Part shown: positions 7,511 through 13,246 of the stretch, piece after piece
Numbering within the stretch: the stretch's first letter is position 1
How the letters are laid out: each line of letters starts with the position of its first letter
Source: an uncultured Prevotellaceae bacterium
GTDB lineage: Bacteria > Bacteroidota > Bacteroidia > Bacteroidales > Bacteroidaceae
NCBI GenBank assembly: GCA_946413885.1
Contig: CAMKMK010000044.1
Coordinates: forward strand, 1-13,461
DNA: 13,461 nucleotides
Reading direction: 5' to 3'
Position numbers and translations under genes: made by a program
Notes under the pieces: generated by a model
The model's database searches: none
Seen by the model: the letters and a program-made list of their open reading frames with translations, nothing else
What the model was told of the DNA's origin: nothing

Positions 7511-8830
7511 ATGAAGAGAATATGTATGTCCATACTGGCTGCCCTTAGTGGCGCCAGTATGCTTTTTGCACAGGGAGGACAGGACTGGTCGCAGGCTCGC
7601 CAGGAAATTCATGAGAACATCCTGATGTCGGGCAGTAACTTCAAGTCTTACGTTACTCCTACTGAGAAGCCGACTCGAAGTCCTAAGGGATACGAGCCTT
7701 TCTACATCAGCACCTATGCGCGGCATGGAAGCCGTTGGCTATGCAGCGACAGCGAGTACACAGATGCAATGGGAATTTTGGAACGTGCTCACGAAAAAGG
7801 CAACCTGACGGAACGTGGTGAGCTGCTGCGCGAACAACTCAACGAGATTCATGAGACAGCCATCAACCGCATCGGTGATCTGACTCCTTTGGGCGAAAAG
7901 CAACACCACGGCATCGGTAAGCGCATGTGCCAGAACTTCCCTGAAATCTTTGGAGCCAAGAACTGCCAAGTGGATGCCACCAGTAGTGTTGTGATACGAT
8001 GCATTCTCTCTATGGTGGCTGAATGCGAGGAGATAACGGCCTTCAATCCTAAAGTCGCTATGCACAATGAATCGAGTCAGAAGTTCATGTACTACATTTC
8101 AGGACCTCGCGAACAACGTATTAAGGACAGTAACAATGAACGTTCCTCCCGTCTGCGCACCAATTACAAGCGGAAGATGACCGTGTGGCCACGCTTCTGG
8201 GCTGAAATCATGAAGGATACCACGTATCGTGATGAAAAGTTTAAGGACCCAGGCAGCCTGATGCGCCGCGTGTTCGACATCTGTCGCAACATGCAAAGCC
8301 ATGAGGGGATGGAGATTGAGAAAATCAATCTTTGGGACCTCTTTACTGAGGATGAAGTGTATGGTCAGTGGTACTATCGAAACATCAACAATTACATAGG
8401 ATTGTCAAGTGGATTAGCCCCCTTCTTCATGAAGAGCCTGCTGGAAAACTTCCTCAATACGGCAGATACCATCGTCAACAGCAAGACTTATCGTGGCGCC
8501 ACATTGCGTTTTGGCCACGAAGTCTGCCTGATGCCTTTAGCAGCTTTGATGGAATTGGATCATACTTATCCTGAGATTGCTGTGGAGGATGTGGACACGC
8601 TGGATCGAGTATGGTCAGACACCCGTATCTTCCCTATGGCGAGCAATGTGCAACTCATCTTCTATCGTCCCAAGAAAAAGAAGAAGAATGGTGACATTTT
8701 CGTAAAGGCGATGCTCAACGAGCATGAGGTAAGCATGCCTGCCCAGACAGATAACTTCCCTTATTACAAATGGACTGATCTGGAGGCATACTATCGGAAG
8801 AAGATTGCAGATTACGATAACGGAAAATGA
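7511..8830 (+). CDS. Secreted histidine acid phosphatase (Minpp/phytase-like)
   Basis: A 439-residue phosphatase of the histidine acid phosphatase branch, expected in the periplasm or outer membrane and acting on organic phosphate esters, possibly inositol phosphates. Residues 1-20 are a signal peptide ending SMLFA-QGG. The phosphate pocket is visible as YARHGSRW (69-76) with nucleophile His72, a second conserved arginine, Arg163 in SSVVIRCILSM, and a C-terminal LRFGHEVCLMPLAALM (332-347) where His336-Glu337 sits at the place of the usual HD or HAE proton-donor motif. Overall length fits Minpp-type enzymes. A lysine run (388-392) lies near the C-terminus. It starts 14 bp after mmdB and its stop overlaps the xseA start by 4 bp, so it lies inside the operon although its role seems unrelated to propionate formation. 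The substrate is unproven. Confidence 0.85.
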   Translation: MKRICMSILAALSGASMLFAQGGQDWSQARQEIHENILMSGSNFKSYVTPTEKPTRSPKGYEPFYISTYARHGSRWLCSDSEYTDAMGILERAHEKGNLTERGELLREQLNEIHETAINRIGDLTPLGEKQHHGIGKRMCQNFPEIFGAKNCQVDATSSVVIRCILSMVAECEEITAFNPKVAMHNESSQKFMYYISGPREQRIKDSNNERSSRLRTNYKRKMTVWPRFWAEIMKDTTYRDEKFKDPGSLMRRVFDICRNMQSHEGMEIEKINLWDLFTEDEVYGQWYYRNINNYIGLSSGLAPFFMKSLLENFLNTADTIVNSKTYRGATLRFGHEVCLMPLAALMELDHTYPEIAVEDVDTLDRVWSDTRIFPMASNVQLIFYRPKKKKKNGDIFVKAMLNEHEVSMPAQTDNFPYYKWTDLEAYYRKKIADYDNGK

Positions 8831-10059
8831 CTCCAGTCACTCTTTGGGAACTGAACAACATCATCAGAGATGTCATTGAGAACAACCTTGATGACACCTA
8901 TTGGGTGACGGGGGAACTTGCGGAGGCACGACAAGCAAGCAACGGCCATTTCTATGGGGAACTCATTCAGAAAGACGAGAGCGGACGCAACGTTATAGCC
9001 CGTGCAAGGGTGAATTGCTGGGCACAGCAATACAATCTCATCAGACTTCGCTTCCTGCATGAGACGGGACAAGAGATACGGGCAGGTCTGAAAGTCCTGC
9101 TGGAAGTGCAGGTCACTTTCCACGAACAGTATGGCTATGCACTGAAAATCACGGATGTCGATTCCAGCTACACGATGGGTGACTTGGCTCGACGCCGCAA
9201 AGAGATTCTGGTTAAACTGGAGGAGGAAGGAATCCTTCACGATAATCAGACACTCCCCATGCATAGACTGACTTGGCGGATAGCTGTCGTCAGCGCTGAG
9301 ACTGCTGCAGGATACGGAGACTTCTGCGACCAACTGCTTCACAACGAATATGGACTCCGTTTCCAGATTCAATTGTTTCCAGCCACCATGCAGGGCCAAC
9401 ACGTAGAGGAGAGCGTATCGGCTGCCCTCTGCCAGATAGCAAACGAGGAGGAGAAATGGGATGCTGTGGTGATCATTCGAGGAGGAGGCGCTGTGGCTGA
9501 CATGTCCGACTTCGATTCCTATCAATTGGCAAGCATTATTGCCCAGTTCCCTTTGCCTGTCATCGTAGGAATTGGACACGAACGCGACGAAACAGTACTT
9601 GATTACGTTGCCCACCAGCGGGTGAAGACTCCTACTGCCGCCGCCGCATTCCTGATTGACCATCAGCTGGAAGAACTCTCGTTCCTGAACCAACTGCAGC
9701 AACGGTTATCCCAGGCTGCAAACAATCAACTGAAGAACGAACAAAACAGATTAGAGAGACTGAAGGAACACATCCCCCTACTCTTTCAAACCGTTAGCCA
9801 ACGGATTGGTCATCAGCTGGACCTCCTTCAGCAAAGACTTCGTCAGAACGTGGAGCGAAGACTCCAAAACGAATCTCATCGGCTGGACCTCATCACGAGT
9901 CAAATAGAGAGTCTCAACCCTGACCGTCTCCTGAAGTTAGGATTCAGCATCACCACGCATGAAGGGAAACTGGTGCGGAACCCCAATCAACTTCGTCCTG
10001 GAGACCACATTATTACCCGTACAGAACATGGAGAAATAAAATCAATTGTAGAAGCATGA
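8827..10059 (+). CDS. xseA: Exodeoxyribonuclease VII large subunit
   Basis: The 410-residue catalytic subunit of exonuclease VII, which degrades single-stranded DNA from both ends and acts in repair in the cytoplasm. Residues 1-113 are the OB-fold ssDNA-binding domain, opening TLWELNNIIRDVIENNL and containing YWVTGELAEARQ. Residues about 118-280 hold the catalytic core with AVVIIRGGGAVADMSDFDS (213-231) and VIVGIGHERDETVLDYVAHQ (245-264). Residues about 280-365 form a long coiled coil rich in Leu, Gln and Arg. The C-terminal segment from 366 (LLKLGFSITTHEGKLV) matches the family's closing beta segment. Length is slightly below the roughly 450 residues of the E. coli protein, with a shorter coiled coil, as in other Bacteroidetes. 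Start and stop both overlap neighbours by ATGA, suggesting translational coupling. Confidence 0.95.
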   Translation: MTPVTLWELNNIIRDVIENNLDDTYWVTGELAEARQASNGHFYGELIQKDESGRNVIARARVNCWAQQYNLIRLRFLHETGQEIRAGLKVLLEVQVTFHEQYGYALKITDVDSSYTMGDLARRRKEILVKLEEEGILHDNQTLPMHRLTWRIAVVSAETAAGYGDFCDQLLHNEYGLRFQIQLFPATMQGQHVEESVSAALCQIANEEEKWDAVVIIRGGGAVADMSDFDSYQLASIIAQFPLPVIVGIGHERDETVLDYVAHQRVKTPTAAAAFLIDHQLEELSFLNQLQQRLSQAANNQLKNEQNRLERLKEHIPLLFQTVSQRIGHQLDLLQQRLRQNVERRLQNESHRLDLITSQIESLNPDRLLKLGFSITTHEGKLVRNPNQLRPGDHIITRTEHGEIKSIVEA

Positions 10060-10241
10060 AATACGAAGAAGCAATGGCTGAACTGGAGAAAATCAGCAGC
10101 CAAATGGAGAACAACGAACTGGGAATCGATCAGCTGGCAGAAAAACTGAATCACGCGAAAGAACTCATCAAATTCTGCCGCGCCCAACTGGTCAACATAG
10201 AACAGGAAATACAGAAAATCCTGTCTGAGGAAGAAAAATAA
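10056..10241 (+). CDS. xseB: Exodeoxyribonuclease VII small subunit
   Basis: A 61-residue accessory subunit that binds the coiled coil of XseA and is required for a functional exonuclease VII complex. The sequence is a helical hairpin of the family type: KYEEAMAELEKISSQMEN (2-19), the short turn NELGIDQLAEKL (20-31), then an amphipathic helix to the acidic/lysine end. The conserved E-x-A-x-x-E-L-E-x-I pattern is clear. It begins inside the last codons of xseA (ATGA overlap), the expected pairing for stoichiometric expression. Length is typical for the phylum and slightly shorter than the E. coli protein of about 80 residues. It is the last gene of the run. Confidence 0.95.
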   Translation: MKYEEAMAELEKISSQMENNELGIDQLAEKLNHAKELIKFCRAQLVNIEQEIQKILSEEEK

Positions 10242-10263
10242 CCTCTGGCAAGACTGTTTTTTT
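10223..10263 (+). terminator. Weak candidate terminator after xseB
   Basis: GAGG (10227-10230) can pair with CCTC (10242-10245), extended by GTCT (10223-10226) with AGAC (10251-10254) across a 5-nt bulge, and a seven-T run follows at 10257-10263. The stem is imperfect and overlaps the end of xseB, so this is a suggestion only. A separate ilvE promoter just downstream makes termination here plausible. Confidence 0.3.
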
Positions 10264-10295
10264 AGTATTTTCACGCAAGATTCAACAGAAAACCG

Positions 10296-10303
10296 TAACT
10301 TTG
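10296..10303 (+). promoter_or_regulatory. Predicted -7 box for ilvE
   Basis: TAACTTTG matches the Bacteroidetes TAnnTTTG box exactly and lies 42 bp before the ilvE ATG at 10346. It overlaps a TTG (10301) that could be read as an upstream alternative start, so the TTG is more likely promoter DNA than a start codon. No clear -33 element is seen. Confidence 0.6.
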
Positions 10304-10345
10304 TCTATCAAATACGTTAAGAATTATAATCAAAAGCATACGAAT

Positions 10346-11368
10346 ATGAGCGATATTGATTGGAGTAACCTCTCATTCGGTTACATGAAAACCGACTACA
10401 ACGTTCGTTGCTATTATCGCAACGGCGCATGGGGTGAGATAGAGGTTTGCAGCGAGGAGACAATCCCCATTCACATGGCAGCAACCTCCCTGCATTACGG
10501 GCAAGAGGCATTCGAGGGCCTGAAGGCTTATCGCTGTCCAGACGGCAAGGTTCGCATCTTCCGTCCTGACGAGAACGCAGCCCGCTTGCAAAGCACCTGT
10601 CGAGGCATCCTGATGCCTGAGCTTTCCACAGAGAAATTCATCGAGATGGTAGAGAAAGTGGTTCGTCTCAACGAGCGCTTCATCCCCCCATACGAGAGCG
10701 GAGCCACCCTGTATGTCCGTCCCCTCCTCATCGGAACAAGTGCTCAGGTAGGCGTTCATCCCGCTTCAGAATACCTTTTCCTGATCTTTGTTACGCCCGT
10801 AGGCCCTTACTTCAAAGGCGGATTCGCCACCAATCCCTACGTTATCATTCGAGAATACGACCGCAGCGCACCCCTGGGCACAGGTATATATAAGGTAGGC
10901 GGAAACTATGCCGCTTCCCTGCGTGCCAACAAGATGGCCCACGATCTGGGCTACAGCTGCGAGTTCTATCTGGATGCCAAAGAGAAGAAATACATGGACG
11001 AGTGTGGAGCAGCCAACTTCTTTGGCATCAAAGGAAACACATACGTGACTCCCAAGAGCACATCCATCCTGCCCTCCATCACCAACAAAAGCCTGATGCA
11101 GCTGGCTCAGGATCTTGGCATGAAAGTGGAACGCCGTCAGATTCCTGAGGAAGAGCTGGCAACCTTCGAGGAAGCAGGAGCCTGTGGTACAGCAGCCGTC
11201 ATCTCTCCCATCGAGCGAATCGACGACCTGGACACCAAAGTAAGCTACGTCATCAGCAAGGATGGCCAGCCAGGCCCCATCTGTACGAAGCTCTACAACA
11301 AGCTGCGCAACATTCAGTACGGCATCGAGCCTGATACACACAATTGGACAAGAATCGTCATCGAATAG
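10346..11368 (+). CDS. ilvE: Branched-chain amino acid aminotransferase
   Basis: A 340-residue cytoplasmic PLP-dependent class IV transaminase that interconverts leucine, isoleucine and valine with their 2-oxo acids, using glutamate/2-oxoglutarate. The fold signatures are EAFEGLKAY (54-62), LYVRPLLIGT (122-131), the catalytic lysine Lys183 in IYKVGGNYAASL (181-192), DECGAANFFGI (218-228) which binds the cofactor, and EAGACGTAAVISPI (276-289). The ATG at 10346 (MSDIDWSNLSFGYMKTDYNV) is chosen over an in-frame TTG at 10301, which would add 15 poorly conserved residues and sits inside the promoter box. Length is typical of the large bacterial BCAT group. It is transcribed separately from xseAB, 104 bp downstream. 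Besides biosynthesis, in gut anaerobes it may also feed branched-chain acid metabolism, but that is inference. Confidence 0.96.
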   Translation: MSDIDWSNLSFGYMKTDYNVRCYYRNGAWGEIEVCSEETIPIHMAATSLHYGQEAFEGLKAYRCPDGKVRIFRPDENAARLQSTCRGILMPELSTEKFIEMVEKVVRLNERFIPPYESGATLYVRPLLIGTSAQVGVHPASEYLFLIFVTPVGPYFKGGFATNPYVIIREYDRSAPLGTGIYKVGGNYAASLRANKMAHDLGYSCEFYLDAKEKKYMDECGAANFFGIKGNTYVTPKSTSILPSITNKSLMQLAQDLGMKVERRQIPEEELATFEEAGACGTAAVISPIERIDDLDTKVSYVISKDGQPGPICTKLYNKLRNIQYGIEPDTHNWTRIVIE

Positions 11369-11397
11369 ACTTCAGATCCAATCTAACATAAACGTTT

Positions 11398-11428
11398 GGG
11401 GGTAAGTACCTGTGGGGCGCTTATCCCC
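11398..11428 (+). terminator. Hairpin after ilvE, possible terminator without a T-tract
   Basis: GGGGGTAAG (11398-11406) pairs with CTTATCCCC (11420-11428) over all nine positions, one of them a G-U pair, with a 13-nt loop. It lies 29 bp after the ilvE stop, where a terminator is expected, but only ATTCTTATA follows instead of a T-run. It could be a weak terminator or a stabilising 3' hairpin. Confidence 0.4.
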
Positions 11429-11641
11429 ATTCTTATAGCGCATAAAGCTCAAAACAGCTTACAAAATTGCCTCAATTTCACCAACTTCTGCCTTAACCCC
11501 AATTTCGTCATCAGAAGAACACGAATCGCAAAATGTTTACTCACAGCAAGTTACAGAGCCAACCACAATAATCATTTGCCCTGATCAACGTGTCGTGTCA
11601 GCACATTTTTTTTGAAATCGCACACAAAGCCAACATTGCTA

Positions 11642-11665
11642 CTTCAATAAAATTGTAAATTGAAG
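11642..11665 (-). terminator. Hairpin just past the channel gene
   Basis: CTTCAAT (11642-11648) and ATTGAAG (11659-11665) form a perfect 7-bp stem with a 10-nt AT-rich loop, 12 bp beyond the channel stop codon. No T-run follows on the minus strand, so it may protect the mRNA end rather than terminate transcription. Confidence 0.3.
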
Positions 11666-11676
11666 AAGAACCATTT

Positions 11677-12510
11677 TTATTTGACCTCTTTTCCTCTGAT
11701 GTTATGAGAGATATTTTGCCTACTATGTTCCTCAAAAGTTGTCCCTGTGTCATTTGTGTTTTCTAAAGTTCTCTCCTCTTTTCTCACTCTTAATTCATCT
11801 AAATATCCTACAGTAATAACGCCTGAGGGCAAGGCTATTATTGCAATACCAACTATCGAAGATATGATGCTGATGAACCGGCCTGTGTCAGAAATAGGAT
11901 ACAAATCTCCATATCCTACCGTTGTTAAAGTACATACCGCCCAATAAAACGCATCGAAAAAATCGTCAAAAAGATACTTCCCTGTTTCCGGATTTATATC
12001 TTCTTCTGCATTAAACATAATCATCGCTGTGATGAATGTATAGAATAAAGCCAAAGATAGTACTGTATAGAGGATTTTCTTTTGTTTCTTTATTACCGCA
12101 AGAACAATCTCTAATGACTCAAAGTATCGCACCACCTTCACGACTCTCAGAATCTTCAATAAACGTGAAACACGGGCTATCTTGAATGTCGGAGTCAATA
12201 CATTTATGGTTGGAAGTATTGAAAGCAAATCAATAATAGCCATTGGAGTGAAGGGATAAATAACATATGTTGCCCAATGTTTCCTGTTTGAGCGTACACC
12301 ACAAGTTGTCCAACGTAAAATATAGTCAATGATATAGCATAGACACGAAGCAATATCAAAATACCAAAATAATTGGTAATGAGTGCGAAACATCAGAGGA
12401 AGAACACCTATTGCTATTGCAATTAACATGATCCAATCATAAATCTGTGACCAAATGTTCTCTTTGTGCGGTTCAATTATCTCGTCAATATGTTCAAGTA
12501 CGTTACGCAT
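11677..12510 (-). CDS. Voltage-gated potassium channel (six transmembrane segments)
   Basis: A 277-residue inner-membrane ion channel subunit of the Kv/KvAP-like family, expected to form tetramers. Hydrophobic segments S1-S3 occupy about residues 24-105. S4 (109-130) carries seven basic residues at exactly every third position: Lys110, Arg113, Arg116, Lys119, Arg122, Lys125 and Arg128, a complete voltage sensor. S5 is about 146-167, followed by a turret and pore helix with the K+ filter TTVGYGD (196-202), and S6 about 210-236 including the ALPSG gating region (226-230). The C-terminus (240-277) is short, charged and has no RCK or cyclic-nucleotide domain. The ORF is monocistronic and visibly more AT-rich than the genes to its left, suggesting a different history or acquisition. 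The physiological role in an anaerobic bacterium is unknown. The start at 12510 gives MRNVLEHIDEIIEPH, typical of this family. Confidence 0.93.
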   Translation of the reverse strand: MRNVLEHIDEIIEPHKENIWSQIYDWIMLIAIAIGVLPLMFRTHYQLFWYFDIASCLCYIIDYILRWTTCGVRSNRKHWATYVIYPFTPMAIIDLLSILPTINVLTPTFKIARVSRLLKILRVVKVVRYFESLEIVLAVIKKQKKILYTVLSLALFYTFITAMIMFNAEEDINPETGKYLFDDFFDAFYWAVCTLTTVGYGDLYPISDTGRFISIISSIVGIAIIALPSGVITVGYLDELRVRKEERTLENTNDTGTTFEEHSRQNISHNIRGKEVK

Positions 12511-12600
12511 AATAGTTGAATAGTAGACTTTGTATAGTTACCCATTAGCAGGAAATATTTGATTCTATTTATTTTATGGCATTTATCAGATTCTTGATTA

Positions 12601-12608
12601 CAAAGATA
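12601..12608 (-). promoter_or_regulatory. Predicted -7 box for the K+ channel gene
   Basis: On the minus strand this reads TATCTTTG followed by TAATCAAG, an exact TAnnTTTG box 90 bp upstream of the channel ATG. A short palindrome, ATGAT-GT-ATCAT, lies 30 bp further upstream (12639-12650) and could be an operator. Confidence 0.55.
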
Positions 12609-12738
12609 CATAAAAAAACGAAAATCGTCCTATAATTGATGATGTATCATGAATTTTTTTGTATTTTCCTGTAAGAATCTGTAACAATACTTTGTTAATT
12701 ATACATTTAATCTTCAGAAAATCAATGAGTTTTGTTAA

Positions 12739-12885
12739 TTACTTAAATATTTCCACACATTTCTTCAATATGACAAATAAAATGTCGAATAAATCAAGTT
12801 TGTAAGGCAAAGGCTTTCTTGTTTTCATGCCATCGATGCCGCCACTCCCCACATTGCTCACAACACGCTTATAGACCGTGTTCAT
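12739..12885 (-). pseudogene. Truncated fragment resembling a group II intron reverse transcriptase/maturase
   Basis: The minus-strand frame from ATG 12885 to the TAA at 12739 encodes 48 residues opening MNTVYKRVVSNVGSGGIDGM. The frame stays open further upstream with ECLPSSN just before this methionine. The pattern N-M-x3-(Y/K)-K-R-V-x2-N-x-G-x2-G-I-D-G-M-K-T matches the N-terminal region of LtrA-type reverse transcriptases (typically NM..A.KRV..NKGA.GVDGM). After about residue 28 the similarity stops and an unrelated hydrophobic tail (FDILFVILKKCVEIFK) runs to a stop. There are no RT catalytic motifs (YADD), no maturase domain and no ribozyme domain V seen nearby. I read it as a degraded remnant of a mobile intron. 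The identification rests on one short motif, so chance or another origin remains possible. Confidence 0.45.
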
Positions 12886-12948
12886 GTTGCTCGACGGTAA
12901 GCATTCGTTGAAATACACGTTAGAATACGTTCGTGCTATACAAACACG

Positions 12949-12981
12949 AAAAAAGGGAGCATCCGCAATGTGATGCTCCCT
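12949..12981 (-). terminator. Strong intrinsic terminator of the small-protein transcript
   Basis: On the minus strand GGGAGCATC and GATGCTCCC form a perfect 9-bp GC-rich stem (arms 12972-12980 and 12955-12963) with an 8-nt loop, directly followed by six T residues (12954-12949). It lies about 70 bp after the 44-residue ORF and would end the transcript coming from the right edge. On the plus strand no T-run follows, so it is directional. Confidence 0.92.
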
Positions 12982-13051
12982 CTGTCTAAATAAAATTATC
13001 CTAAAAAAAGAAGAATAAAAAAGATTGCAATGATCTTAATCGTAAGATACT

Positions 13052-13186
13052 TCAAAAATCGAACCACGATTCTTCTTTAGTGTTTACATCGATGCTAGGA
13101 TCAGCATCTCCTTCGCCAATGGATGTCATTACAATCTGTGTTTCGCAATACAAGATATCCAATTCTGGAACAATATATTTCTTCAT
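13052..13186 (-). CDS. Small 44-residue protein of unknown function
   Basis: The minus strand holds ATG (13186) to TGA (13052), 44 codons, opening MKKYIVPELDILYCETQIVM and ending in KEESWFDF. Residues 1-23 are lysine-led and then mildly hydrophobic. Residues 24-44 are acidic with an aromatic end (W41, F42, F44). There is no real signal peptide, membrane helix or known domain. The leader before the ATG is A-rich (AAAGAAGTAAAAAGTT), as for expressed Bacteroidales genes. The gene sits 60 bp after a secreted-protein gene and about 70 bp before a strong terminator, so it is probably translated as the last gene of that transcript. I recall many short Bacteroidales ORFs with the same layout (MKKY-x2-P, a Met/Ser near residue 20, an acidic and aromatic tail) but know of no function. 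A peptide precursor or small regulatory protein is possible; neither is shown. Confidence 0.65.
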   Translation of the reverse strand: MKKYIVPELDILYCETQIVMTSIGEGDADPSIDVNTKEESWFDF

Positions 13187-13246
13187 AACTTTTTACTTCT
13201 TTATTGATAAGTGAATTATTTCTTTGTTTCTCTATCCGAATGGTGA

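Larger units (their letters stand above)
11369..11676. other. Gene-free stretch between ilvE and the K+ channel gene
   Basis: About 308 bp without a convincing gene. It lies between two convergent genes, so it should hold terminators. It contains a 9-bp hairpin after ilvE (11398-11428), an eight-T run near 11606-11613 that might terminate plus-strand transcripts, and a 7-bp hairpin (11642-11665) near the end of the channel gene. The only open frame (11396-11584) starts with TTG and has no recognisable content. Confidence 0.6.
12511..13051. other. AT-rich region between the channel gene and the small-protein gene
   Basis: About 540 bp without an intact gene. From left to right it holds the channel promoter and an adjacent palindrome, two copies of TTTGTTAATTA exactly 40 bp apart (12691 and 12731), a decayed fragment resembling a group II intron reverse transcriptase (12739-12885), a strong intrinsic terminator (12949-12981) and a T-rich stretch after the small gene. 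No tRNA or CRISPR structure was seen. Confidence 0.6.

Noticed and set aside
8812..9702. A 296-codon open frame on the minus strand opposite xseA
   Set aside because: xseA is certain on the plus strand with all family motifs; the antisense product shows no motif and its frame follows from xseA codon use.
10301..10345. Extended ilvE start at TTG 10301
   Set aside because: The TTG is part of the TAACTTTG promoter box and the added residues do not resemble family N-termini; ATG 10346 gives the usual MSDIDWSNLSFGY start.
11396..11584. A 62-codon plus-strand frame after ilvE
   Set aside because: It begins with TTG inside the hairpin region, has low-information composition and no similarity I recognise.
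12511..13051. CRISPR array, diversity-generating element or tRNA in the AT-rich region
   Set aside because: Only one 11-bp pair of repeats was seen, no regular repeat-spacer pattern, no RT catalytic motif, no template/variable repeat pair and no cloverleaf.
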